Positions 43,706 through 52,369 of a stretch of 64,000 nt of DNA are shown here, piece by piece. The notes below the pieces were generated by a model. The model had not been told where the DNA came from, made no database searches, and saw only the letters and a list, made by a program, of their open reading frames with translations. The position numbers and the translations under genes were made by a program. Within the stretch, counting starts at the first letter, position 1, and every line of letters begins with the position of its first letter. The stretch lies in contig NZ_MKVV01000062.1 in the NCBI RefSeq assembly GCF_001899645.1, positions 7,703 to 71,702 of the forward strand. Reading direction: 5' to 3'. Source of the DNA: Pseudonocardia sp. 73-21 (GTDB lineage Bacteria; Actinomycetota; Actinomycetes; Mycobacteriales; Pseudonocardiaceae).

Positions 43706-44710
43706 ATGGTGAAGCTCGGCGTGACCCTGCCCGTCGAGGACGGCCTGTCCGCGCCCCAGTACCTGCAGCTCGCGCGCGCCGCGGAGGACCACGGCTACGA
43801 CTCCGTGTGGGTCGGGGAGGTGGCCGGGCCGGAGGTGTTCTCCATGCTCGGGCTGATGGCCGGCGCCACGTCGCGGATCCGGGTGGGCAGCGGCATCGCG
43901 GGCATCCACCCGCGGTCGGCCGCGCTCACGGCGATGGGCTTCGCGACACTGGCCTCCGCCGCGCCGGGCCGGGTGCTGGCCGGGCTCGGGGTGAGCAGCC
44001 CGATGATCGTGCAGGACTGGCACGGCCGTGACTTCGCCCGGCCGCTGGCCACCGTCGAGGGCTACGTGGGGGCGTTGCGCGCCGCGTGGGCGGGGGAGCG
44101 CGTGGAGGTGGAGTTCCCGCGGGTTCACGGGTTCCGCTCGGGCCTGCTCCCGCCGGTGGTGCCGCCGATCGTGCTCGGTGCCATGAACCCCGGGATGCTG
44201 CGGCTCGCCGGGCGCATCGCCGACGGCGTGTTCATCACCTGGTGCACGCCCGACGAGGTGGCCGCCAAGCTCGCGCTGGTCCGCGAGGGGGAGCGGGCCG
44301 CGGGCCGGGCGCCCGGCACGGTGTGGGCGATGTCGTCGTTCTGGGGGTACGCGGGCGACCGGGCGGACGAGGCGGCCGAGAAGCTGCGCCGCGTCGTGCT
44401 GCAGTACGCGATGGTGCCCACCCACCGGGCCTCGTTCGCCGCGACGTTCCCCGAGCTGGAGCGGGCCACCGAGCTGTGGCGCGCCGGTGAGCGGCGGCAG
44501 GCGCTCGCACTCGTCACGCCCGAAGCGGTGGCCCGGCTGTGCGTCGTCGGGGACGGCGCGGCGGTCGCGGACCGGGCCCGCGCGCTGGGCGAGGCGGGCG
44601 TCGAGCTCGCCGTGGTACTCACCCCCGGAGCCGTTCCGGGTGACCTCGACGGGCCGCTGGCCACCATCTCCGCGCTCGCCGACGCCGCGCACGTCGGAGC
44701 GGGCCGATGA
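43706..44710 (+). CDS. LLM-class (F420-type) oxidoreductase
   Basis: A 334-residue luciferase-like TIM barrel. Landmarks are LARAAEDHGYDSVWVGEVAG, IRVGSGIAGIHPRSAALTAM, RVLAGLGVSSPMIVQDWHG and PIVLGAMNPGMLRLAGRIADG. This group mostly uses coenzyme F420 to reduce or oxidise carbonyl or enone groups. GGAG precedes the ATG. It leads a four-gene operon (SDR, flavoprotein, second F420 enzyme) whose genes all overlap. The promoter holds the shared operator box. The substrate is unknown. Confidence 0.9.
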   Translation: MVKLGVTLPVEDGLSAPQYLQLARAAEDHGYDSVWVGEVAGPEVFSMLGLMAGATSRIRVGSGIAGIHPRSAALTAMGFATLASAAPGRVLAGLGVSSPMIVQDWHGRDFARPLATVEGYVGALRAAWAGERVEVEFPRVHGFRSGLLPPVVPPIVLGAMNPGMLRLAGRIADGVFITWCTPDEVAAKLALVREGERAAGRAPGTVWAMSSFWGYAGDRADEAAEKLRRVVLQYAMVPTHRASFAATFPELERATELWRAGERRQALALVTPEAVARLCVVGDGAAVADRARALGEAGVELAVVLTPGAVPGDLDGPLATISALADAAHVGAGR

Positions 44711-45492
44711 CCGGCCGGCTGCACGGGAAGATCGCCGTGGTCACCGGCGCGGCCTCGGGCATCGGGCGGGGCAGCGCGCTCGCGTTCGCGCGGGAGGGGG
44801 CGACGGTGCTGTGCACCGACATCGACCCCGCGGTCGCGGCCACCGCGGAGGAGGCGGGCGGGTCGTCGGTCACCGGGGACCTGTCGGATCCGTCGGCGGC
44901 GGAGGCCGTCACCCGGGCCGCGCTCGCCCGCTACGGCCGCGTCGACGTGGTCTACGCCTGCGCCGGGATCGCCGGGGCCGGCACGGCGGCCGACACGGAC
45001 ATGGAGACGTGGAACCGCGTGATCGCGGTGAACCTCACGAGCAAGTGGCTCTCCTTCAAGTTCGCCCTGCCCGGCATGGTGGAGCGGGGCAGCGGCTCGG
45101 TGATCGTGCAGGCCTCGATCGGCGGGCTGCGCGGCGTGCCGGGGATCTTCCCGTACGCCGCGGCGAAGGCGGGGTGCATCGGCATGGCGCGGCAGGCGGC
45201 GATCGACTACGGCCCGCACGGGATCCGGGTGAACGTGATCGCGCCGGGCAACGTGCCCACCCCGCTGGTGCGCAGGACCTACGAGGCCGGTGGCGGGATG
45301 GGCGCCGGCCTCGACATCGACGAGGCCATGGCCCGGATCGGGGACGTGTACCCGATGCGCCGGGTCGGCACCGTCGAGGAGGTGGCGGCCATGGCCGTGC
45401 ACCTCGCCGGCGACGAGTCGGCGTGGACGACGGGCCAGGTGTTCGTCGTCGACGGCGGCATCACCAGCGCACAACCGGGGAGACGCGCATGA
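44707..45492 (+). CDS. Short-chain dehydrogenase/reductase
   Basis: A 261-residue classical SDR with the glycine motif VTGAASGIGRGSALAFAREG, CAGIAGAGTA, the catalytic Ser in QASIGGLRGV and the YAAAKAG pair. It has the standard C-terminal VVDGGITSAQPGRR and no mycofactocin-type insertion, so it should use free NAD(P). It probably oxidises a hydroxyl group on the same ring or chain as the F420 enzymes act on. ATGA overlaps join it to the genes on both sides. Confidence 0.9.
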   Translation: MTGRLHGKIAVVTGAASGIGRGSALAFAREGATVLCTDIDPAVAATAEEAGGSSVTGDLSDPSAAEAVTRAALARYGRVDVVYACAGIAGAGTAADTDMETWNRVIAVNLTSKWLSFKFALPGMVERGSGSVIVQASIGGLRGVPGIFPYAAAKAGCIGMARQAAIDYGPHGIRVNVIAPGNVPTPLVRRTYEAGGGMGAGLDIDEAMARIGDVYPMRRVGTVEEVAAMAVHLAGDESAWTTGQVFVVDGGITSAQPGRRA

Positions 45493-46871
45493 GCTACGAC
45501 GTCGTGGTGATCGGGGCGGGGGCCGCCGGGCTGACCGCCGGAGCCCTGCTGGCCAAGGAGGGCAAGCGGGTGGTGGTGGTCGACCGCAGCCCGCACCTGG
45601 GCGGACGGGCGATGGCCGTGCCGGACGAGGGCTTCACCGTCAACCTGGGCGGTCACCTCATCGAGGACCCCGGATCCGGGATCACGAAGGTCTTCGAGCA
45701 CGTCGGCAAGGAGCTGGTCCACGGCGAGGTCAGCAACGACATGCCGATCTGGGAGAACGGGAAGGGCTGGGGCTCGATCCGCGACCGCTACACCGACCGC
45801 ACCGAGCTCAAGAAGGTGATCAAGGCTCTCGTCGAGACGCCCTACGAGGACCTCGACGACTGGGACGACCGCTCGCTGCGGGAGTGGATCCACCGCTACA
45901 CCGACGACCAGGGCGTCGTGGATCTCTTCGAGTTCATCTCGGTGCTCGAGTGCATGACCGACAACTGGTACGACCACTCGGCCAGCGACAACCTCTACGT
46001 CCGCAAGATGCACTTCGAGGAGCGGGGCACCGCCGCGTACTCGTGCTGGCCCGGGCAGGGCTGGGACGGCATGTGGCGCGACCTCGCCGACGCCATCACC
46101 AGCAACGGTGGCGAGCTGCGGTTGGGCACGAACGTCGAGCGCGTGGTGATCGAGAACGGTGAGGTGCTCGGCGTCGCCGTGGGCCGGGAGCCGAGGATCC
46201 TGCCCAACGAGTTCTTCGAGGAGGAGATCCTCGAGGCCCCGGCGGTGATCTCCACGCTGCCGGTGTGGACGGTGCTCAACGTCGTGCCGCGCGGCGCGCT
46301 GCCCGAGTGGTACGCCTCGCAGATCGAGTTCCTGGCCCAGGACAAGTTCCGCATCGCCTGGCTCGGGCTGCACCTGGCCACCGAGGAGCCGGTCACGCAG
46401 TTCGACCCCCGCGAGCTCTGCACGTGGACGTCCACGCCGTCCACCGACTGTTCGGGCTTCATGTTCGACCAGTCGGCGATGGACCCCTCCAGCTCCCCGC
46501 CGGGCACCCACCTGCACACGATGGGCGCGATCATCCCCGGGTCGAAGGGGCGCGACCGGGAGTGGTGCCGCCAGACGATGGAGGCGTTCGAGCGCGACAT
46601 CGCCGTGATGTGGCCGGGCTTCGCGAAGCCGGTGTGGCGGCGCCGCCACCTCGTGTTCGAGCCGAGCTTCGGCGTGATCCAGATGCCCGGCCTGGTGGGC
46701 CGCTACCGGCCGCACTGGCGCGCGCCCAACGTCGAGGGGCTGTGGTTCGCCAGCGAGACCTTCCGCTCCCGCGGCATCGGCACCGACCGCGCCGCCCGTG
46801 CCGCGCTGACGTGCGTGGAGGACTACCTGGGTGCGCGCATCCCGACGTTCGGCGACGGGTGGCGCTACTGA
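45489..46871 (+). CDS. FAD-dependent oxidoreductase (phytoene desaturase-like)
   Basis: A 460-residue flavoprotein with the N-terminal FAD motif VVIGAGAAGLTAGALLAKEG and DRSPHLGGRAMAVPDEGFTV, as in phytoene desaturases and related amine-oxidase-like enzymes. The C-terminal part has NVEGLWFASETFRSRGIGTDRAA, the second FAD contact. A Trp- and Tyr-rich middle (ECMTDNWYDHSASDNLYV) may line a large hydrophobic pocket. It may desaturate or isomerise a cyclic or isoprenoid substrate; this is inference. It is translationally coupled to the SDR upstream and the F420 enzyme downstream (TGATG). Confidence 0.85.
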   Translation: MSYDVVVIGAGAAGLTAGALLAKEGKRVVVVDRSPHLGGRAMAVPDEGFTVNLGGHLIEDPGSGITKVFEHVGKELVHGEVSNDMPIWENGKGWGSIRDRYTDRTELKKVIKALVETPYEDLDDWDDRSLREWIHRYTDDQGVVDLFEFISVLECMTDNWYDHSASDNLYVRKMHFEERGTAAYSCWPGQGWDGMWRDLADAITSNGGELRLGTNVERVVIENGEVLGVAVGREPRILPNEFFEEEILEAPAVISTLPVWTVLNVVPRGALPEWYASQIEFLAQDKFRIAWLGLHLATEEPVTQFDPRELCTWTSTPSTDCSGFMFDQSAMDPSSSPPGTHLHTMGAIIPGSKGRDREWCRQTMEAFERDIAVMWPGFAKPVWRRRHLVFEPSFGVIQMPGLVGRYRPHWRAPNVEGLWFASETFRSRGIGTDRAARAALTCVEDYLGARIPTFGDGWRY

Positions 46872-47986
46872 TGAGGCGCCTGGAGCTGGGCGTGCCGGGG
46901 CAGATCATGCCGCCGGCCGAGGGCGCCGTGCGCTTCGCCCAGCGGGCCGAGGCCGACGGGTTCGACGCCGTGTGGTGGCCCGACCACCTCATGGGCTGGC
47001 ACGCCGACACGATGTGGACGCCCGACCTCACCCCGCTCGCGGCCGTGCAGCCCAACCCGCACACCTACTTCGACCCGCTGATCATGATGGGTGTGGTCGG
47101 GGCGCAGACCGAGCGGATCAAGGTCGGCGTCGTCGTCACGGATCTCATCCGGCGCAACCCGGCGATGGCCGCGGCGTCGGCGCTCACGCTCGACCACGTC
47201 ACGAAGGGCCGCGCGATCATCGGCCTGGGCAGCGGCGAGAAGCTCAACGTCACGCCGTACGGCATGTCGTTCGACAAGCCGGTGGCGAAGCTGTCCGAGG
47301 GCATCGACGTGATGCGGCTGCTGTGGGAGGCCGACGGCCCCGTCTCCTACGACGGCGCGTTCCACCGGCTCGACCACGCCGTGCTCGGGCTCGCCCCGTA
47401 CGGCGCGACGCCGCCCGAGATCTGGACGGCCGCGCACGGCCCCCGGATGCTGCGCCTCACCGGCGAGAAGGCCGACGGCTGGCTGCCCACCAAGATGACC
47501 GCCCCCGACTACGGCAGCGCCCTGACCACGATCGCGCGGTCCGCCCAGGACGCCGGCCGCGACCCGGACGCGATCACGCCGGGCATGCTCGGCTACGTCC
47601 TCATGGGCCCCGACGAGGAGACGGTCCGCCGGCTCACCGAGGCGCCGCTGGTCCGCGCGCTGTGCGTACTGCTGCCGAGCCAGGTGTTCCGCGATCTCGG
47701 GGTCGAACCGCCCCTCGACGCGGGATCAGGCTTCCACGACTTCATTCCCACCACGATCGGACGCGCCGAGTCGCTGCGGATCATCGACGCCATCCCGCCC
47801 GAGGTCGTGCGGCACTACGCGTTCTGCGGAACCCCGAAACAGGTGGCCGAGGAGCTCTCCCCGTACCGCGAGAACGGCCTGCGTCACCTGGTGATGTGGA
47901 ACATCACCGCCTTCGGTGACCCGTCGCTGGCGCGCTGGTCCTTCGAGGCGATGAAGGAGCTGCGGCTGTTGCTGGACGCGCAGTGA
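46871..47986 (+). CDS. LLM-class (F420-type) oxidoreductase, ketoreductase-like
   Basis: A 371-residue luciferase-like protein. Landmarks are RAEADGFDAVWWPDHLMGW, IKVGVVVTDLIRRNPAMAAA, KGRAIIGLGSGEKLNVTPYG and PPEIWTAAHGPRMLRLTGEKADGW. The order and the WWPDHL motif resemble phthiodiolone ketoreductase-type F420 enzymes. It is the last gene of the operon beginning at 43706. A second F420 enzyme in the same operon suggests two successive hydride transfers on one substrate. The P450 operon starts shortly after, with its own operator box. Confidence 0.9.
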   Translation: MRRLELGVPGQIMPPAEGAVRFAQRAEADGFDAVWWPDHLMGWHADTMWTPDLTPLAAVQPNPHTYFDPLIMMGVVGAQTERIKVGVVVTDLIRRNPAMAAASALTLDHVTKGRAIIGLGSGEKLNVTPYGMSFDKPVAKLSEGIDVMRLLWEADGPVSYDGAFHRLDHAVLGLAPYGATPPEIWTAAHGPRMLRLTGEKADGWLPTKMTAPDYGSALTTIARSAQDAGRDPDAITPGMLGYVLMGPDEETVRRLTEAPLVRALCVLLPSQVFRDLGVEPPLDAGSGFHDFIPTTIGRAESLRIIDAIPPEVVRHYAFCGTPKQVAEELSPYRENGLRHLVMWNITAFGDPSLARWSFEAMKELRLLLDAQ

Positions 47987-48003
47987 GCCGCTAACCTGAT
48001 CGC

Positions 48004-48023
48004 TACCAAACGGCCGTTAGACA
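48004..48023 (+). promoter_or_regulatory. 20-bp operator box upstream of P450
   Basis: TACCAAACGGCCGTTAGACA contains the perfect central palindrome AACGGCCGTT and fits the shared pattern fully. It ends 30 bp before the preferred P450 start at 48054, where a repressor would overlap the core promoter. Confidence 0.7.
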
Positions 48024-48053
48024 ACGATGACCAACGCCCCGGGAGGTACCGCG

Positions 48054-49271
48054 ATGCCCGCTGCACCGGCACCCGACATCCTGTCCGCGGAGTTCGCCGC
48101 CGATCCCTACCGCGCGTACCGGACGATGCGCGACGAGCACCCCCTGATCTGGCACGAACCCACGCAGAGCTACGTGATCAGCCGCTACGCCGACGTCGTG
48201 CGGGCGTTCAAGGACCCGGTGTTCACGAGCCGCAACTACGACTGGCAGCTCGAACCGGTGCACGGCCGCACGATCCTGCAGATGGACGGCCGCGAGCACT
48301 CCACACACCGCAACCTGGTGGCGCCGGCGTTCCGCGGGCGGGACCTGGCGGAGAAGTTCGCACCGGTCATCGAGCACAACTCCCGCGAGCTGATCGACGC
48401 GTTCGTCGGCGACGGTGAGGTCGACCTGGTCGGGCAGTACGCCACGCGCTTCCCGATCAACGTCATCGTGGACATGCTCGGGCTGCCGAAGTCCGACCAC
48501 GAGCACTTCCACCGCTGGTACACCTCGATCATGGGGTTCCTGTCGAACCTCGCCGGTGACGAGCAGGTCACCGCGGACGGCATCCGCACCAGGGGTGAGT
48601 TCGAGGAGTACCTGATCCCGGTCATCCGGGAGCGCCGCGAGCACCCGGGCGACGACCTGCTCTCCACGCTCTGCTCGGCCGAGATCGACGGCGTCCGGAT
48701 GAGCGACGAGGAGATCAAGGCGTTCTGCAGCCTGCTGCTCACCGCCGGTGGCGAGACCACCGACAAGGCCATCGCCAGCGTGATGACCAACCTCGTGCAG
48801 CACCCCGACCAGCTCCAGGCGGTGCGCGAGGACCACGGCCTCATCGCCGCGGCCTTCGCCGAGACGCTGCGTCACAGCCCACCGGTGCACATGATCATGC
48901 GACAGCCGGCGGAGGACGTGGAGCTGTCGGGCGGGGTCGTCGAGGCCGGGAAGACGGTCACCTGCCTGATCGGCGCGGCCAACCGCGATCCGCAGCAGTA
49001 CGCCGACCCCGACGCGTTCGACCTCCACCGGCCCGACCTCGACCTCGGCCGCGCCTACACCGCCGGCGCCAACCACACCGCGTTCGCGCTGGGCCGGCAC
49101 TTCTGTGTCGGGGCGATGCTCGCCCGCACCGAGCTGGAGACGGGCATCGGGCAGCTGCTCGACGCCATGGACGACATCCGCTTCACCGACGGCACCCCGC
49201 CGCCGGAGCACGGCGTGTTCACCCGGGCCCCCGCGGAGCTCCGGCTCACCTTCACCCCCACCAGGAGTTGA
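48054..49271 (+). CDS. Cytochrome P450
   Basis: A 405-residue soluble P450. The I-helix oxygen motif is LLTAGGETTDKAIASV, the ExxR-type segment is ETLRHSPPVHMIMRQ, and the heme-binding loop is FALGRHFCVGAMLAR with the Cys ligand. It should hydroxylate a hydrophobic molecule; the CYP125/142-like style suits terpenoid, steroid or aliphatic substrates. The ATG at 48054 with GGGAGG upstream is favoured over ATG 48027, which lacks a ribosome site. It leads an operon with a SnoaL-like protein and a ligase, under the operator box. Electrons may come from the ferredoxin at 59285 or FprB. Confidence 0.93.
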   Translation: MPAAPAPDILSAEFAADPYRAYRTMRDEHPLIWHEPTQSYVISRYADVVRAFKDPVFTSRNYDWQLEPVHGRTILQMDGREHSTHRNLVAPAFRGRDLAEKFAPVIEHNSRELIDAFVGDGEVDLVGQYATRFPINVIVDMLGLPKSDHEHFHRWYTSIMGFLSNLAGDEQVTADGIRTRGEFEEYLIPVIRERREHPGDDLLSTLCSAEIDGVRMSDEEIKAFCSLLLTAGGETTDKAIASVMTNLVQHPDQLQAVREDHGLIAAAFAETLRHSPPVHMIMRQPAEDVELSGGVVEAGKTVTCLIGAANRDPQQYADPDAFDLHRPDLDLGRAYTAGANHTAFALGRHFCVGAMLARTELETGIGQLLDAMDDIRFTDGTPPPEHGVFTRAPAELRLTFTPTRS

Positions 49272-49273
49272 TC

Positions 49274-49687
49274 ATGACACCGATCCGACCGCTGATCGAG
49301 AACACCCTGCACCGCGCGGCGTGGGGATACGACGAGAACGACGTGGGGCTCATCGCCGCCCAGTTCACCGAGAACGCCTCGATGACCATGCAGATCGGCC
49401 GGGACGGCGACCTGATCGGCCCCTTCGAGGGGCGCGAGGCGATCCGGAAGCTGCACGCCGACTCGCTCGCCTCCCAGACCGACCAGCGGCGCCACAACTT
49501 CAGCAACCTGATCATCGACAAGGAGACCGACGGCTCCGCGTCGACGGTCGCGAACCTGACGCTGCTGTCGATCGAGAACGGGGCCGTGAAGGTCCTCTCC
49601 AGTGGCTGGTACCGCGACGAGATGGTCCGCCAGGGCGAGGACTGGCTCATCCGGAGCCGCCACATCTACCTCGACCTGCCGTACTGA
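49274..49687 (+). CDS. SnoaL-like / NTF2-fold protein
   Basis: A 137-residue protein with the helix-sheet cone pattern (IENTLHRAAWGYDENDVGLI, FTENASMTMQIGRDGDLIGPF, EGREAIRKLHADSLAS, then SSGWYRDEMVRQGEDWLIRSRH). Members are hydratases, isomerases or carriers acting on small hydrophobic rings. The ATG at 49274 with AGGAG upstream is preferred over the TTG at 49268. The gene sits between the P450 and the ligase, so it may convert or hold the hydroxylated product. No catalytic residues can be named. Confidence 0.82.
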   Translation: MTPIRPLIENTLHRAAWGYDENDVGLIAAQFTENASMTMQIGRDGDLIGPFEGREAIRKLHADSLASQTDQRRHNFSNLIIDKETDGSASTVANLTLLSIENGAVKVLSSGWYRDEMVRQGEDWLIRSRHIYLDLPY

Positions 49688-49701
49688 GTCCGGGAACAAC
49701 A

Positions 49702-51261
49702 ATGGTCAACATCGGCCAGATCCCGGCGAAGTGGGCGGCGCTCACCCCCACCCGCGACGCGATCGTCGACGCCCCGTCCGGCCGCCGGATCGACTGGCGG
49801 AGCCTCGACGGGCGGGTGCGCCGCGTCGCCAACGGCCTGCGCACGCACCTGGGCCTGGAGCGGGGCGACCGCGTGGCGATCCTGGCGAAGAACTCGATCG
49901 AGTACCAGGAGCTGTACTACGCCGCGGGCCGCGCCGGGCTCGTCGCGCAGCCGCTGAACTGGCGCCTCGGCGCGCCCGAGCTCGCGAGGATCGTCGCCGA
50001 CGCGGCCCCGAAGGCCGTCCTGACGTCCGACGAGTGGCTGGAGACGGAGAAGGAGCTGCAGAGCCGCGTCGACGTGCCCCACTGGCTGGAGTACGGCGCG
50101 GGCGGCGACGGCTCCTATGAGGACCTCGTGGCCCGCAGCAGTGACGACGAGCCGATCTGGTCGAGCACCGTCGGCGACGACGACCCGTTCTTCATCCTCT
50201 ACACCGGCGGCACCACGGGGGAGTCGAAGGGCGCGCTGCACAGCCACCGGAGCGTGTCGTTCGGGATGCTCAACCAGACCGTGGCCGAGCGCATCGTGCC
50301 GACCGACGTCTACATGCTCACCGGGCAGATGTACCACATCCCGGTGGTGCTCTCGATGAACTACATGCGCCACGGCTGCCCGCTGGTGCTGATGAACTTC
50401 GAGGCCCGCACGGCGCTGGAGCTGATCCAGGAGGAGAAGGTCTCGGCCTTCCTCGGCATCACCACGATGCTCAACTGGATGATGGCCGTGCCCGGCTTCT
50501 CCGCGTTCGACATCTCCTCGCTGCGCAACATCCAGTACGGCGGCGGGCCGATGCCGTCGAGCGTGGTGAAGGCGGCGCTCGACAACTTCCCGTGCACGCT
50601 CATCCAGGGCTACGGGCAGACCGAGGGCACCACGATGTGCTTCCTCTCCCAGGAGGACCACCTCGACGCCGTGCGCGGCATCCATCCCGAACGGCTCATG
50701 TCGTGCGGCCGCGAGGGCTTCGTGACGCGCGTGCGCGTGGTCGATCCCGACGGCGTCGACGTGCCGAAGGACGGCCGCACCGCGGGTCAGATCGTCGTGG
50801 CGTCCGAGGCGAACATGCTCGGCTACCTGGGCCGGCCCGACCTCACCGAGGCCACGATCCGCGACGGCTGGATGTGGACCGGCGACGTCGCCACCTGGGA
50901 CGCCGACTCCTACGTCTTCATCGTCGACCGCTCCAAGGACATGATCATCTCCGGCGGCGAGAACATCTACTCGATCCAGGTCGAGGAGGCCGTCAACCAG
51001 CACCCGTCGGTGCTGGAGTGCGCGGTGATCGGCGTGCCCGACGACGAGTGGGGCGAGGCCGTCAAGGCGTTCGTCGTGCTGAAGCCGGAGACCACGGCCA
51101 CCGAGGCGGAGATCATCGCCACCGCCCGCGGGCACCTGGCCTCGTACCAGAAGCCGCGGTCGGTGGAGTTCGTCGACGCCCTGCCCAAGGCCCCCACCGG
51201 AAAGATCCTCAAGCGCGATCTGCGCGCCCCGTACTGGGCGGACCGCGACCGGTCCGTGTGA
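49702..51261 (+). CDS. Acyl-CoA synthetase (FadD-like)
   Basis: A 519-residue AMP-binding ligase of another branch than the WPMSGTK trio. The ATP loop is LYTGGTTGESKGALHSHRS, with Gly for the usual Ser. Others are GYGQTEGTTMCF, GWMWTGDVATWDADSYVF, VDRSKDMIISGGENIYS and LPKAPTGKILKRDLRAPYW with the catalytic Lys. It probably activates the acid made by the P450 in the same operon. The next recognisable gene is the mycofactocin SDR, separated by an unassigned 230-bp stretch. No damage seen. Confidence 0.92.
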   Translation: MVNIGQIPAKWAALTPTRDAIVDAPSGRRIDWRSLDGRVRRVANGLRTHLGLERGDRVAILAKNSIEYQELYYAAGRAGLVAQPLNWRLGAPELARIVADAAPKAVLTSDEWLETEKELQSRVDVPHWLEYGAGGDGSYEDLVARSSDDEPIWSSTVGDDDPFFILYTGGTTGESKGALHSHRSVSFGMLNQTVAERIVPTDVYMLTGQMYHIPVVLSMNYMRHGCPLVLMNFEARTALELIQEEKVSAFLGITTMLNWMMAVPGFSAFDISSLRNIQYGGGPMPSSVVKAALDNFPCTLIQGYGQTEGTTMCFLSQEDHLDAVRGIHPERLMSCGREGFVTRVRVVDPDGVDVPKDGRTAGQIVVASEANMLGYLGRPDLTEATIRDGWMWTGDVATWDADSYVFIVDRSKDMIISGGENIYSIQVEEAVNQHPSVLECAVIGVPDDEWGEAVKAFVVLKPETTATEAEIIATARGHLASYQKPRSVEFVDALPKAPTGKILKRDLRAPYWADRDRSV

Positions 51262-51275
51262 GCGGAGGAGCAGCG

Positions 51276-51504
51276 ATGAACCCGGAAGATCTCGCCGCGC
51301 GATCTCCCCCTGACCACATCGCAGATGGACGGGTTCGACGCATGACGCAGCAGGTCGTCGAGTGGCTCACCGGCGACACCACGCGCTCGCGCGGCATCGG
51401 CATCGACAAGGCCGCGCTCGGGCAGCACCACGGCGGAGGCGGTGCGGGGCCGCCGGCTCGCGCCGTTCGCCGACACCATGCGGTACCGGGACGGGAGACA
51501 GCAC
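51276..51504 (+). other. Unassigned stretch with a possible gene remnant
   Basis: An ATG at 51276 follows a strong GGAGGAG and starts a reading frame MNPEDLAARSPPDHIADGRV that looks protein-like for about 50 codons (then VVEWLTGDTTRSRGIGIDKA). After about base 51430 the frame becomes low-complexity and runs into the SDR gene out of frame, while another frame carries AVRGRRLAPFADTMRYRDG. I do not recognise the protein. A decayed small gene between ligase and SDR is the best reading. Confidence 0.4.
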
Positions 51505-52338
51505 ATGGCGGGACGGGTCGAGGGCAAGGTCGCGTTCATCACCGGAGCGGCCCGGGGGCAGGGCCGCAGCCACGCGGTGCGGCTGGCGCAGGAGGGCGCG
51601 GACATCATCGCCGTCGACGCCTGCACGCCGATCTCCAGCGTCGACAAGTACCCGCTGGCCACCCGCGCCGACCTCGACGAGACCGTTGCGGAGGTGGAGA
51701 AGCTCGACCGTCGGATCGTCGCGTCGGTCGCCGACGTGCGCGACGCCGCCGGCCTGGCGGCCGCACTCGACGCCGGGGTCTCCGAGCTGGGCGGCCTCGA
51801 CATCGTCGTGGCCAACGCGGGCATCGCCTCCTACGGCCTGTCCACCGAGCTCACGGAGGAGATGTGGCAGCAGATGCTGGACGTCAACCTCACCGGCGTG
51901 TGGCACACGGCGAAGGCCGCCGTGCCGCACCTGATCTCCCGCGGCGGCGGGTCGATGGTGTTCACCAGCTCGATCGGCGGGCTCAAGGGCATCCAGCAGG
52001 TGGCGCACTACGTCGCGGCCAAGCACGGCATCGTGGGGCTGATGCGCACGATGGCCAACGAGTTCGCCGCGCAGCACATCCGGGTCAACACGGTGCACCC
52101 CACCAACGTCGACACCCACATGATCCAGAACCCGGGGACCTGGGGGATGTTCGCACCGGGCGACCCGGAGCCCACCCAGGAGAAGGCGATGGCCGGGTTC
52201 ACCTCACTCAACGCGATGCCGGTGCCGTGGGTGGAGCCGGTCGACATCAGCAACGCCGTACTGTTCCTGGCCAGCGACGAGGCGCGCTACATCACGGGCG
52301 TCGCGCTACCCGTCGACGCCGGGGCCGCCGTGAAGTAG
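51505..52338 (+). CDS. Mycofactocin-coupled SDR family oxidoreductase
   Basis: A 277-residue SDR of the mycofactocin-associated subfamily, very similar to the one at 15835. Key features are ITGAARGQGRSHAVRLAQEG, the insertion VDACTPISSVDKYPLATRAD then EVEKLDRRIV, the catalytic TSSIGG and YVAAKHG. It has bound NAD and probably delivers electrons to mycofactocin. GGGAGA lies six bases before the ATG. It is in the P450 operon, so it may oxidise the alcohol made there. The downstream TetR gene has its own promoter and palindrome. Confidence 0.9.
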   Translation: MAGRVEGKVAFITGAARGQGRSHAVRLAQEGADIIAVDACTPISSVDKYPLATRADLDETVAEVEKLDRRIVASVADVRDAAGLAAALDAGVSELGGLDIVVANAGIASYGLSTELTEEMWQQMLDVNLTGVWHTAKAAVPHLISRGGGSMVFTSSIGGLKGIQQVAHYVAAKHGIVGLMRTMANEFAAQHIRVNTVHPTNVDTHMIQNPGTWGMFAPGDPEPTQEKAMAGFTSLNAMPVPWVEPVDISNAVLFLASDEARYITGVALPVDAGAAVK

Positions 52339-52345
52339 GACGGTT

Positions 52346-52361
52346 TCTACCAAACGGTAGA
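52346..52361 (+). promoter_or_regulatory. 16-bp perfect-arm palindrome at the TetR gene
   Basis: TCTACC-AAAC-GGTAGA has 6-bp arms that are exact reverse complements. It contains TACCAAACGG, the left half of the shared 20-bp box, and ends eight bases before the TetR ATG, so it overlaps the ribosome site. This suggests autorepression and links the regulator to the boxes of the island. Confidence 0.7.
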
Positions 52362-52369
52362 CTCGGATC

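Noticed and set aside
48027..48053. ATG 48027 as the P450 start
   Set aside because: No ribosome site and it nearly abuts the operator box; ATG 48054 has GGGAGG at the right distance.
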